DNA of 64,000 bases from contig JANUWF010002430.1 of assembly GCA_026120185.1 (NCBI GenBank), positions 62,001 to 126,000 on the forward strand. The letters run 5' to 3'. Both the position numbers and the translations under genes were made by a program. Within the stretch, counting starts at the first letter, position 1. Each line of letters starts with the position of its first letter. Positions 1 to 11,316 of this stretch are shown in pieces. This DNA comes from Voacanga thouarsii (lineage: Eukaryota > Streptophyta > Magnoliopsida > Gentianales > Apocynaceae). The notes under the pieces were generated by a model. That model was not told the origin of the DNA. It made no database searches and saw only the letters and a program-made list of their open reading frames with translations.

Positions 1-1045
1 CTGGATGGCAATCGAATAGGCACCACCTTCACTAGAGGCTTGGACACATCCACTTCAACTAGTACTCTAGCATATAAAACACGATCAAATGTAGCAGTAA
101 GCATATCAGTCATCACCGGAATGCCTACAACAGAGGTAATTTTACTTAGAGCTCTCATGTTCCACCATCCCAAAGGCAAGGCTGGAAACGTGACCCATAT
201 CGGAATTTTGCTCACTTCTTCAAGGGAGAAATCGAATTCCACCAGCATCACTTTAAGCATAAGGGAATGACCGAAGACAGCATAAGGTCCCCCCGAAGCA
301 CATGTTGTCTATCAACATCTGTTCTAAAATGAAAAATCAGCCACCCAGAAGCATGATTATGCACTTTAGATTAAACACCCCAATACTTGGTAAGGTCCAT
401 GACTGCTTTCATTCCAGGAAACCTACCTACAAACATCCCGACCAGGCAGAAACCTAGCTTGTCCTCAGCATCCAGTAAGTCCAATGTTTCAATGTCAATG
501 AGATTTCCCGGGCTGGGCATATGGCTTAGCTTTATACCATTCTGCTGGACACGGTTGCCTTTCATGACATTAGCCCAAGAACGAGAAATATGATTAAAGT
601 CCAAAGGCTTGGAAGGGGACAAAGGATTCGGATGGTTGTTTGAGCTGTCCCCTACCGAAGGTCTAGGGGGGATAGAGGACTCAGGTGCTTAGGGGTTAAT
701 GTTCTCCATTTGGACAGGGGCTAGGTAAGTTTTTTTGGATGTTTCTGGTGGGTGGATAAGGTTCACACTGACTAGAGGGACAGATGATAGTGGGGCAGTA
801 GGAATGGATGAATTTGATTCACAAAGTTGGGGAAAAGTAGGGGGGTTCAGATTGGGCAGCTCAATGGAGATGGACATGTCTGCCAAGCCTGCCCGAGGTA
901 AAGCTGGTACAACCCCCTATTTGAGATCTTTTTTCCGGCGTCTGGTTTGGACCATTAGGTCTAGCCCCTCAACACCAAGAGAGAGAGAGGAATATAGCCA
1001 AACGGATAAATGGAAGAAGACAAGCTACTAGAATAAGATAATGAT
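1..1045 (-). pseudogene. LINE-1 ORF1 remnant (DUF4283-like nucleic-acid-binding protein)
   Basis: The minus strand encodes a broken ORF1. The clearest piece is 622 to 371, an 83-residue segment containing SWANVMKGNR, then a region ending in GRFPGMKAVMDLTK, which is the DUF4283 type found in plant L1 ORF1 proteins. From about 300 to 1 the frame changes and continues with IPVMTDMLT and VEVDVSKPLVKVV, the part that in LINE-3 precedes the zinc knuckle. A proline- and serine-rich N-terminus is seen between about 1000 and 650. ORF1 proteins of this family coat the element RNA. Several frameshifts separate the pieces, so no functional protein is expected. Confidence 0.7.
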
Positions 1046-1772
1046 ATCTAGGGTTAGGTAAACTAACTACCTAACTGACATGGAAAGAAGTTGCGGGGGA
1101 GAGAGGTTATAGGACGAGAGGGAGGTAGGTCAGTTGAATTTGAAATTTAGTATAACACCTAGGCAGATTACAGCTCCTGAGAAGACAGCAAGGAGGGCCT
1201 GACAAACTAGTATTCACATGAAAGTAGTGGTTGATGAAGATCAAAGAGTCTTTTTTTATGGCATATCAGAAGACCTGGACGTAATGGATCAGCCCCCTAC
1301 AATCAGCCAACAAGCTTCTAGCCAACTAATTAACATATAACAGCACAACAGGAGGATATTATTAGTAGGGATACCAGGCACTTATAGGAGAGAAAGGGAA
1401 TAAAACTTGGGAAAAAGAAGAAGGATAGAAGAATAGAAGAAATACCAACCCAGCTGCGATCAAGCAGGACCTATAGTGCATATGGCATTAGCATAACTAA
1501 GAGACAAATGAACTAAGACACATCAGACTGTCCAGTGTTCATAATCGGGTAGGCTAGAAAAATAGCATTATAGAATACAAGCACATACAGTGTAGCTACA
1601 CAGTGAACAAAACTATATAAGAAGAAATGGAGGGTAACTAACCAGCAAGGGATATGTTAATATTCACTGCAACATGAAGATTAGCCATGGAGATCAAGAA
1701 CGAGAAGTGAACTCAAGGGAATTTGAGAGCTACTCTCTCTACACTTCTCTCTCTACTTCTTTGTTGCATTAT
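1..1772 (-). mobile_element. LINE-1: 5' part of an L1-type LINE (ORF1 and 5'UTR); the rest lies left of the window
   Basis: Read on the minus strand, this stretch matches the ORF1 and leader of LINE-3 (39060-44975). Shared features are the run ending VEVDVSKPLVKVV, the SWANV(V/M)KGNR block, and a leader whose first bases are CT-rich (about 1715-1755 here, 44930-44970 in LINE-3). The two are therefore the same family. The 5' end falls near 1760-1775, where sequence changes abruptly to Copia RNase H sequence. I infer insertion of the LINE into Copia-1. The 3' end and ORF2 are outside the window. About 700 bases (1046-1760) are untranslated leader without a gene. Confidence 0.75.
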
Positions 1773-1789
1773 CCTTAATATATCACTGA

Positions 1790-3460
1790 TCTTAACCATA
1801 CACATTCTCGACTTATTTCATGAATGGCTATAATTTCAGCATGATTTGAAGAAGTAACTGCTATAAATTTTTTTGTTGAACGCCATGATATAGCAGTATT
1901 TTCATATGTAAATACATAGTTTGTTTAAGAACGTACTTTATGTGGATCAGGTAAATAACCAGCATCTGCATAACCTATCGATGTTGGGCTGGTTTTACTT
2001 GAATAAAATAATTCGAGATCAATTGTACCTTATAGATATTGAAGAACTTGTTTAATTTCATTCCAATGTCATCATGTTGGTGAAGAACTAAATCTTGCTA
2101 ATAAATTGACAACAAATGTAATATCAGATCATGTATTATTAGCAAGATACATCAAAGTATTAATTGCACTGAGATATGATACTTCAGGACTAAGGAGTTC
2201 TTCATCATCTTCTTGAAGTTGGGAATGATCTTTATTCATATCTAATGACCGGACGATCATTGAAATACTCAATGGATGTGCTTTGTCCATGTAAAATCTT
2301 TTTAGAACTTTTGCTCTATATGTTGATTAATGAATAAATGTTTCACTTTCCAAATGTTCAATTTATAAACCAAGGCAAAATTTAGTTTTACCAAAATCCT
2401 TGACTTCGATTTCTCTTTTTAAATAATCAATTATTTCTTGGAGTTTTTCTGTAGTTCCAATAAGATTAATATCATCAATATATATAACTAATATCACAAA
2501 TTTAGAACCAAATTTCTTAATAAAAATACATAGACATACCTGGTCATTTTTAAATCCCACTTTCAATAAATATTCACTAAGACGATTGAACTACACGCGT
2601 CCAGATTGCTTAAGGCCATATAATGATTTTTGTAACTTAATAGAGTAATTTTCATGAGGATAATGTTTATATACTTCAGGCATGCGAAATCCTTTGGGGA
2701 TTTTTATGTAAACATCATTTTCTAAATGTCTATATAAGTAAGCGGTGACAACATCTAATAGGAGCATATCTATCTTTTCATGTACTATCAAACTGATAAG
2801 ATATCGGAGTATAATAGTATCAACAACAGGAGAATAAGTTTCATCATAATCAATACCTGGTCTTTGTAAAAAACCTTGAGCTACTAACCGCGCTTTATAT
2901 CGTACGAATTCATTGTTTTCATTACGCTTTTGTACAAATATCCATTTGTAACCAATAGGTTTTACACCTTCCGGTGTTCGGACTGCAGATCCAAAGACTT
3001 CACATTTTGTAAATGCATTTAACTCCGATTGAGTCTCATCTTTCCATTATAGCCAATCTTTTCTATACTGACATTCATAAACTGATATTGGTTCAGGATC
3101 ATCATTATTCTGTGTAACATCAAGAGATATATTGTATATAAATATATTATCAATAACTGTTTCTATTCGATTCTAACTTCTACCAGAAGTGGTATAATTG
3201 ATAGAAATTTCAGTGTTATTTTCATCAACTTCTGGTTCTTTTATATTGTCGTCAGTTCTCTCTTGGTCTTTATCATTCTTTTCTTCAATATGACCATCTG
3301 GATCATTTAATCTTTTTTTCTTTTGAAGATTTTTATTTTTAGAACCAAGAGATTGGCCACGCTTCTAGCGTGTGTTTAACTCAGCAGCTATATATATAAT
3401 ATTTTCTGTCGAGACTTCAATTCAAATAGGAGCATTTATAGCTAGAATATGTGATTTTGT
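1790..3460 (-). pseudogene. Copia-1 reverse transcriptase / RNase H remnant
   Basis: Pieces of the Copia polymerase are readable on the minus strand. 2791-2591 carries LLDVVTAYLYRHLENDVY, the segment with the first catalytic aspartate region, and KSLYGLKQSGR. 2566-2363 carries VIYIDDINLIG, a variant of the Copia YVDD catalytic box, followed by KDFGKTKFCLGL. The connecting region upstream (about 3460-3060) is acidic and low in complexity. The downstream RNase H part is readable only in short blocks and ends at the LINE-1 junction. Comparison with the near-continuous 682-codon frame of Copia-2 shows many substitutions to stops and several indels, so this is an old copy. Confidence 0.8.
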
Positions 3461-4975
3461 TACTTTTTTGGAGTCAACAAAACATCTGGTATTTGATTTG
3501 CAATACTTTGCATATGAATTATCTTTTGAACTTCAAGTTCACACACACTTGTGTACGGATCAAGATAATTTAATGATGTTGTCCAAGAAAGATCTTTCTC
3601 ATACTGTTTATGTTCTCCCCTTAATTTAAGGAATAATGATTCATCAAAATGACAATCAGCAAAACTTGTTGTGAATACATCTTCTGTCAGGGGTTCAACA
3701 TACTTGATAATAGAAGGAGAATAATATTCAACGTATATCCCATTTCTTCTTTGAGGACCCATATTTGTACGTTTGTTTGGTGGAATTGGAACATATACAG
3801 TACACACAAAAATTCTTAAATGAGCAATATTTGATTCTAAACTAAAAGCTAATTGCAAAAGAGAGAATTTATAATAACTAGTTGGCCTTATACGTACAAG
3901 TATTGCAGCATGTAAAATAGTATGTCCCCATGCAGTTGTTGGGAGATTTGTTTTCATTAATAATGGTTTAATAACTAATAGTAATCTTTTTAATAAAAGA
4001 TTCAACAAGACCATTTTATGTATGAACATAAGTTATAGGATGTTCAATATTAATCCCAATTGACATGCAATATGCATCAAAAGCATGTGATAAAAATTCA
4101 CCAGCATTATCAATACATATATTTTTAATTTGATAGTCAGGAAATTGTGCTCGTAATTTAATTATTTGAGCAAGTAATCTCGCAAATGCCAGGTTGGGAG
4201 TAGACAAAAAACACACATGTGACTATCGGGATAATGCATCAATTAAGAATATAAAATATCTGAACGATCCATATGGTGGATGAATATGTCCACAAATGTC
4301 TCCGTAAATCCGTTCAAGAAATGTAACTTTTAGCTCTTACCTTTACTGGTGATAGTCTAATAATTAATTTTTCTAGGAAACATGCAGCACATGAGAATTT
4401 TTCTGATGTCAATATCTTTTTATTTTTTAATGGATGACCATGTGTATTCTCAATTATTCTTCTCATCATGGTAGATCTCAAATGACCCAACCGGTCATGC
4501 CAAATGCTAAAAGTAGTAGGATCAGTAAACTTCTGATTTACTAGATAATGAATTTCAATTGTACATGTTTTTGCAAAATATAGTCAGTGGAAAAAGACTG
4601 TAGTTTTTCTAATATAGATTTCTTATCCAAATTAATTTGAGTAATACAAAGATGCTCAATACCGTTTTCCTCATTTGTTTCAACATGATACCCATTTCTG
4701 CAAATATTTTTAAAACTCAATAAATTTTTTCTAGATTTTGAGAAAAATAGTGCCTTATTAATATTAATTATTATTCATTCAAGCAATAATATACTAGTTC
4801 TTTCAGAGCCATCAATCAAATTTGTACTACCGTTTATAGTATAAATATTTATTTCTTCAATTTTGAGATAAGAAAAATATTTCTCATTTTTGAGTATGGT
4901 GTGTGTAATTCCACTATCAATAATACATACATCATCATGAAAAACAGTCATCTGAACAAAAATATGTATATACAA
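3460..4975 (-). pseudogene. Copia-1 protease and integrase remnant
   Basis: 4975-4775 on the minus strand begins with VCIIDSGITHTIL, the DSG active-site box of a Copia aspartic protease. The GAG-pre-integrase zinc region (about 4550-4350) is damaged. 4216-4016 contains the integrase core block IDNAGEF with its second catalytic aspartate, and 4029-3460 holds the C-terminal integrase region (LPTTAWGHTILHAA, then GPQRRNGIYVEY). The two last frames overlap by a few bases, which marks a frameshift. The protein would cleave the polyprotein and insert the cDNA in a live element. Here it cannot be made. Confidence 0.8.
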
Positions 4976-5281
4976 ACGTAAATATTATTAGAATATATTG
5001 AAAATTTATAAAAATATCAGGGTGATGCATTAGTTCTTTTGGACACTGTCATCACCAATTAAATGGTCTATCCTACCGTCTGGGTGTTTGAAAAAAATTA
5101 GATACATCTATATGGATAATATTAATATTAAGATCTTCTAGATCAAAATCATCATCGTCAGCATCATTAACTGAATATTGAGAAAAATTTACTTCAATAT
5201 TTTTATTTTTCTTTTCTAGTGAAGCTTGATATAATTCCACTAAATGCTTAGTTATACGACATTTACTTTACCAATGACCTT

Positions 5282-6093
5282 TCATGCCATATTTATAACG
5301 CTTATCATCATAATTTTCTTACATTTCTTTTTCTTTTCCCTTATTATTTTTCTTTTCCACTTCAGGTGGCTAATGTTTTTCACAGCTTTATTATTACTGT
5401 GATAAGGGAAATATTGAGCGTTTCCACGACCATAACCACGATCACGATCACGACTGCGACTATGGCTTTTGCTGGAGCCAACAGCATTCACTTTTGGGAG
5501 TATTGTTGAGTCAGTTAGTTTGGCTTCATAAGTTTTCAATATTAATTTATTATTTTTCTTTACAATAAGGAGGGTAGTAATTAAATCAGTAAATTTTGTA
5601 TACCCTTTTTCTCGATATTGTTGTTGCAGGACAATATTCGAGGCATGAAAGATGGAGAATGTTTTCTCCAGTATATCTTCATCAGTAATTTTTTCTTCGC
5701 ATAATTTTAATTGAGATGTAATTTTATACATGGCGGAGCTATATTCATTCACGGTTTTAAAATCTTGCAACTTCAGGTGCAACCATTCATACCGTGCAGT
5801 TGGTAATACGACCATCTTCAGGTAGTCAAATCTTTCTTTTAAATTACCCACATGACATATGGATCTTTTTTGGTAAGATATTCCATTTTCAAATTTTTAT
5901 CGAGATGATGACAGATAAAAATCAAAACTTTAGCATTTTGTTGTGCAGATGTACTATTTTTTTCTTTAATAGTTTCACTAAGACCTTTAGCATTTAGATA
6001 CATTTCTGCATCGAGAACCCATGCCATATAATTTTTTCCAGAAATATCATGGGCTACAAATTTGAATTTAGTAATGTTAGCCATAGAGATCAA
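5282..6093 (-). pseudogene. Copia-1 gag remnant
   Basis: Two overlapping frames on the minus strand (6093-5839 and 5851-5282) together give a Copia gag: SMANITKFKF near the start, then DISGKNYMAWVLDAEMYL, and LPTARYEWLHLKLQDFKTVNEY in the UBN2-type middle. They overlap by 13 bases, indicating a frameshift. Downstream at about 5320-5240 the zinc-knuckle region reads KYGMKGHW followed by a stop, so one cysteine of the usual knuckle appears replaced by tyrosine. Copia-2 has a deletion across the first part of this gene, so this copy is the only fuller view of the family's gag here. Confidence 0.8.
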
Positions 6094-6191
6094 TAAATGC
6101 GTACCTTTAGTCTTCTGGTTTTTGTAACGGCAAAAACTCGTACTTTAGTCTTCTAGATTTGGAAACAACAGAGAGACTCGTGCTGATAACG

Positions 6192-6504
6192 TATTATAAA
6201 ATTTTGGTAGTGTCAAAATAAAATCTACACACAATAAATCTCTGACTATTATTTGTACAATAATTTCTTTAAACTTGTCTCTTTCTTTTCTCTCACAATT
6301 TTTTCCAACAATTCTCTCACAATTGGTATATCTCAAATTTGGGAAAGAGCTCTATTAGTGGAGTTAGTAGAGTTAATCATCTATGTACACTAATTCCACT
6401 AATATGTATTAGTGGTGTTAAAGGTGGACATCCATGTACATTTTTCTACTAATAGAATTACTGAATTCACAACTAATCCGCTAATGTATTCACAACACAT
6501 TACA
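6192..6504 (-). repeat. Copia-1 5' LTR
   Basis: Aligns with the Copia-2 LTRs from TATTATAAAATTT (TGTTATAAAATTA in Copia-2) to CACATTACA (ATATCATAACA in Copia-2), about 313 bases. The terminal TG has mutated to TA. The TTAGTGGA/TCCACTAA motif cluster is present. The TATA box seen in Copia-2 is replaced by CTCTATTAG. The primer-binding side (6160-6191) reads, on the minus strand, GTTATCAGCACGAGTCTC. Confidence 0.8.
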
Positions 6505-7260
6505 AAAGCTAAGTGAATTACCCTTACGTATTACGTATAATACTTCCACTAAGTAATAATCCCCTCTAAGAATTACACATATATTAAGAAAATAATTAGA
6601 TAACACTTATTTTGATGTTAAAAGACTATACTACTCTTCATAAGATGGCTCAAAGTTTACATTGTAGTGCAAAAATTAGAAATATGAAAGAAAAAAAAAA
6701 AGAGAAGATTTTTCCACCTCTAATTATATGGCATAAAATGATGGCAACTAATACGAAACATGTGACTGTAAACTATAAGATGGATATATATGTGGCAAAA
6801 CTCGAAAAGATAATAATACATAGGAAAGTAAGTATGATTGGTACTTTGGTATATAAATCATTCCACACTTCGGTAAGGGATAAGGTTTTTTAGGTAAGTG
6901 ATAGGTAATGCTATTGATTTGTATTTATCATCCCCTAAGATAATTACTTTACACTTTGATAAAGAATGAGGCTGTTGCAAATTGCCAGATTTGGCCCTTT
7001 AGTTTTTTGCTTCAGTAGAATTAATCCAACTATCCATGGAATGCATGTTAAAGTAAATTATGGACAAGAGTTCAAATCAACAATAAAAGGGCATGCGTAT
7101 ATCAGCAGTTGTTCACATTCTATTAAAAAAGGATGAATTCATGAGGATTTTATATTGCTTCAGTGAACACTTGGTTTGCACGTTCTTTTGTTTATGGAAT
7201 TATTCATTCTTTTTCTTTTTATTGAGATGGTTGGTTCTTATTTTGGCTGGCAGATTGACA
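6505..7260. repeat. Triplicated unit, copy A
   Basis: Matches copy C (61967-62522) from ACCCTTACGTATTA onward and copy B (25229-25660) from ATAAGATGGATATA onward. Similarity to copy B ends near 7260. All three share blocks such as CCCCTAAGATAATTACTTTA (or one-base variants) and GAATGAGGCTGTTGCAAATT. Copy B has a deletion of about 85 bases relative to A near its start. No terminal inverted repeat or TSD was seen, so it may be a segmental duplication or an unclassified dispersed repeat. Confidence 0.7.
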
Positions 7261-9950
7261 AATGTATTATCATCTATTTTGCGATTCTTAATTTTAAAAA
7301 TTTAAAAACACATCCAATATTTTTGTTAAAAAAAAAAATCAAGAATCCGCCAGAAACCAATGCTTAATTTCTTTGAGCAAATAAAAAAGAAGATCTCCTG
7401 ATGAAGTTCATAGAAGCAGAGAAGACAAACGTTGAAAACAAATTATAAATTTGAAAGAAAGAGAATCTTCTTATAAAATTCCAAAAACATCTGCCTACAA
7501 CATGCAGTAAAGGCTGCCTTTTATGAAGGCTAGAGGAAGCTCATGGAAGCTTCACTTGAAAATAACTAAAAGAACATTCACTAACCATGTGCCAACTGTA
7601 ATGCCAGCTATCATAAGTACAAGTATGCCAGCTATCATCCGATTCTCTAGTTCTTCCACTTCTGCATACTTGGTAGACTTAAGATCTCCTAAACAAAGTA
7701 GCAGTCATGGTTTTTTAAAATATGGTATAAGGCTACAAAGGAAAGCAGTAGTGCTAATCTTTGATTTCCTGATTCTTGAATCGATTCTACCATAATTTGA
7801 GCTAATTCTTAAGGGTATTTATTTATTTATTTATTTTTTTGTCTTTATCTTCACCTACTTCCTTAACAAAATTTGAAGGAAGGTGAATTTTTGCCCCATC
7901 AACCTTGTCGACTGTTAAGGTCGACGGTGGGCCCAAGAAAGTAAACAAAGTCAGTGGCAGAGTTGTTGGAGAAATTTTTTGAAAGTAAAAAAAAAAAATA
8001 AAAAAATAATTAAGAATAATAGAAGTAGAATAATGGAGTGAGTCGAATTGATATTGTTTTAAAGAATTATTTTGATAGTTCCATTAAGATTAAACAAATT
8101 CTTCCACAATAGTAGGTTATAGGAATGACAAAAAATAATTAGTATAATTCAACTATAACGCTATTAATTCAATGTAAAACAAAAACCTTAACAAGAGAAA
8201 AGAAGAGTTGAGTGAAAGAGGTTTTCTTCTTTCTGAAAAATATGTTCTCAAATGAATAGAATGGTTTGGTATCTATAGGCAAATACCAGAACTGTAAATG
8301 AGGGATTTGAGGAGAAAATCCTCCTCCACGCTAGAAGTTTTGTTGACCAAGCAAGGAAGTTTGAGTGAGAAAAATCTAGTGGCTTAATTGAGAAGATAGT
8401 GGAGTATATAGACTTGGTCAACAGTTGTTGTGCTTTATCCATTTGAAATATTCCAACAAGAGTTAGTCGCCGCACCTGAGAAATAGAAAAGGTAGGCGGG
8501 ATAAAAATGGAATAAGAGGGAGAATTTTTTTTAAAAAATAATAAAATAATATTTGAATAGTAATATATTTTTGAATGATTAATATAAAATTACTTATATA
8601 TCTCTGAAAAAGTTGTATACAAGTGATTAATAGAAATGTAGGTTTACTGTCGGTCAATTGAGATGCGATTAAAATTTAGATAATTTAATATTTTACACGT
8701 GATTGAATGCCTTGCTTAGCAATTTTTTCCACATTAGAGAAGCAATTAATACTATTAACATGGAAAATGGTGTGAAATCAGAATAACATATGATATTTAT
8801 AATCATAAAATTTTTAATTCATTTAAAGCTATTTAAGTTAATATCTTTTGCAAAAGAATTTGTTTTAATAACCACGTTGTATGGTTTTATGCACACATTT
8901 TTTTGTCTGACTCTTTAAAAATAATTCTATCAATAGCTTTTATATAACACATTACGAATATAATATGCACATAAAATTTCTTCACAATTCTTCAATATAA
9001 AGATAATTACACATGCACTTTCAATTAATTTGCTCGTTAACAAAGATATTTTACAATATTTAGATTATAAAAACATATATATATATATATATATATTAGT
9101 GCAATAAGTAATGTGCATACTATATATTGGTCTTCTTCGATATAACTTCTGTGATCCAACTTTTCTGCTACTTTCAGTGAGATTAATATAGATCTTGTAT
9201 GATTTTTTCATATAAATTTACAAAGTTTCCAAAGTTGATCGAAGATAGCAACGAGGAAATTAAGACGAAAAGCATATGTATATAAATTACTACTTGAGGA
9301 GTCCCATCATGTGGCTGTAAAAAGTTTTTATCGATAATAGTGGCTATTGTGCTAACGACGTCTTAGGCTTTGGCCCTTAAAGAAGCTCAGTAGTGGCTGC
9401 ATTACATCCCATGTAGCGCTTTCTGTTGCCGTTTTGGGGGAAACAGAAGGAGTAAACACTCATTTGGCCAGGGACCGCAGGCTGTGAACTGAACCATGAT
9501 ATGCGACTGATGCGACTTCTATTGTTTGTATTTATTCTTGCTGGCACCCACATTTTTTCTTCATTTTTTTGTTTTAATTTTTTTTAATTGAGTTGGTCGG
9601 TTTCGAGTATTTTTGTTTCATTTTTCTTTTGTGGGTGGATTTTTAAATTGTAATAACACATATCCATTCTGAGTATTAAAAAAATAATAATAATAAATTT
9701 TACTCATTTAGAATGAATGCCTTGCTTGCAAAATTTTTTAAACCATTAAAGAGGAAATTAAAATTAATTACGCTTGAAAGTAGTATCAAAATCAAAGTAA
9801 AATTTATTTTTGATCTTTATAATTTTAAAATTTTTACTTCATCTAAAAGAACTAAAAATAATACTTATATAAAAAAAATTACTTTTATAAGAATACACTA
9901 CATAATCGTATAAGATAATGAGCGAGCTTAATCAATGAAAGTTATAAGAA
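7261..9950. other. AT-rich non-coding stretch (apart from the exon at 7552-7688)
   Basis: No convincing gene. Contains ATTT repeats near 7820-7850, a short (TA)n at 9071-9097, and AT-rich sequence throughout. At 9350-9500 there is a locally GC-richer patch of unknown nature. At 8240-8475 the minus strand has a 75-codon frame without recognisable motifs, not called. Confidence 0.5.
7552..7688 (-). CDS. Possible terminal exon of an unrecognised gene: C-terminal membrane tail
   Basis: On the minus strand a 3' splice site (TTTGTTTAG) at 7689 is followed by 44 codons and a TGA at 7554-7552. The peptide begins DLKSTKYAEVEELENRM, a charged and probably helical stretch, and then IAGILVLMIAGITVG, a strongly hydrophobic segment that looks like one transmembrane helix, ending VIFK. 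A tail-anchored or membrane-ended protein is inferred. I do not recognise the family. No upstream exon was found with confidence in the 2 kb to the right, so it may be a fragment. Confidence 0.35.
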
Positions 9951-11130
9951 TTCACTTAGCTTGGAACATTTCCCAGCCTACTACAAAACTAGCATTACTC
10001 ATATTTACTTCTCCGATGAGTTTGGTCCCCTCTTCTTTCCAAATCAAACAACGGCAGTGACGAAACGGCTTTTGTATTGGATCTGCTTGTGGGCGCAGCC
10101 ACCGGGATTCTTCTTCTTGTCCTGCTTTGCCACCTGGGGATTTTGTCCTCTCACCTTGCCTGCCTGCCTGCATGAGCCAATGATCCCGTAAACCGTTCCC
10201 AAGGTAGTAGCTTTTGAGAGTTCTTCTGCTAGGTGCCGCTTCCACTGCTGTCAGGAAGATAGAGCTAAAAAATAAGCAAAATCCTTCTGGGTAGTTTTAC
10301 AGCAGTTATGGTGGCTGCATTCTTACTGCCAGTCTAAGCCTGGATGGAACTGAGAAAGATTTGTCGAACAGATCCGAAAGGTAATAGCAGATCATTTTCC
10401 ACTTCAATCTACGCGGAACGCTACTACGCAAGCCATTAACAAAGCCAAGACCAAAGGTAAGCATGAACTTGGATTCTTGTTTTAATGTTCTTCATTTCTT
10501 TTTTCCCCTCCTTTTTTGGTTAGATTTTAGGATTCTAGTGTTTGTAATTTCAAATCTTGGAAAAACTGTAATCATCACGTTAAGGTCAAATGTGTGATCA
10601 CTAAAAGAATGCATATCTGATAACTTTTATGGATGGCCATCACGTAAGAAGCTGAAAAGAATTCTTTTTGCTAGAAAAATATATTTTGCTGAAGGAAAAA
10701 CTCAAACCTTGGATTTTTTTTTCCCTTTTTTTTAGTTGAGTAATATGATATAGGGATGATTGAAGCTTTTTGATATGAAAATGATATCTTTCTTATTTGG
10801 AATGCATTCTTAATAAAAATGGATATAGATCAGCATCGCAAGTCAAAAGAAGAAGTATTTTGGTTGGATTTTTGTTAGGTTTCTATTTTATAGATTCATC
10901 ATGCACTTGCTTGGGGATAGATTGGCCAAAAATGCTAGAAGAGCAGACTGTTTTCTTGTCCTTGTTGTCAATCCTTTAAATGATCATTTCTGTTCAGTTC
11001 GTGCTGGTTTTTGCTTAGTGTTATGCTATTGTACTGATGGCGAAGTAAGTATTTTGTATTTTGAAAAAGACCTCTTTGAAAAGGTTAGAATTATATGTTA
11101 CACAAAATCAAGCACCAAAGAAGGCGACTG
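9951..11130 (+). pseudogene. Possible host gene remnant, unrecognised
   Basis: The stretch 10000-10460 is clearly richer in GC than its surroundings. A block ending ...GACCAAAG is followed by a good donor (GTAAGC) at 10457, so 10380-10456 could be an exon. Around 10900-11044 a plus-strand frame reads LLGDRLAKNARRADCF and on to CYCTDGE, ending close to GTAAGT at 11045. The two pieces may be exons of one gene cut off on the right by the (TA)n tract and LINE-2. No known domain is recognised and the frames overlap open frames on the other strand, so this is tentative. Confidence 0.25.
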
Positions 11131-11135
11131 CAATC

Positions 11136-11139
<4 letters not shown>

Positions 11140-11189
<50 letters not shown>
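11140..11189. repeat. (TA)n microsatellite at the 3' end of LINE-2
   Basis: About 50 bases of pure TA. With the matching tract at 16829-16880 it brackets LINE-2. Confidence 0.95.
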
Positions 11190-11191
<2 letters not shown>

Positions 11192-11316
11192 GTAACGGTG
11201 GGGATTTAGACCCCTACCAATTTATTAATAAATAAACAGTTACATGGCTAAAGGCCACTAACCAGATTGGACAGATGATTTTCTTATAGTCTTTATATTA
11301 GGAACACCCCTACTAT

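Larger units (their letters stand above)
1773..6504 (-). mobile_element. Copia-1: decayed Ty1/Copia LTR retrotransposon, 3' end missing
   Basis: Order on the minus strand is 5' LTR (6504-6192), primer-binding region, gag, protease, integrase, reverse transcriptase and part of RNase H. It runs parallel to Copia-2 (27555-32777) along its whole length, so both are the same family, but this copy has many more stops and frameshifts. The RNase H region stops at about 1790, at the point matching 28380 of Copia-2. The last part of pol and the 3' LTR are not in the window, presumably pushed left by LINE-1. Confidence 0.85.

Noticed and set aside
40..1031. Plus-strand open frames in LINE-1
   Set aside because: They are antisense to the ORF1 remnant, which has recognisable family motifs.
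9952..10245. Two overlapping open frames on opposite strands
   Set aside because: Neither has a recognisable domain; the region is kept only as a possible gene remnant.
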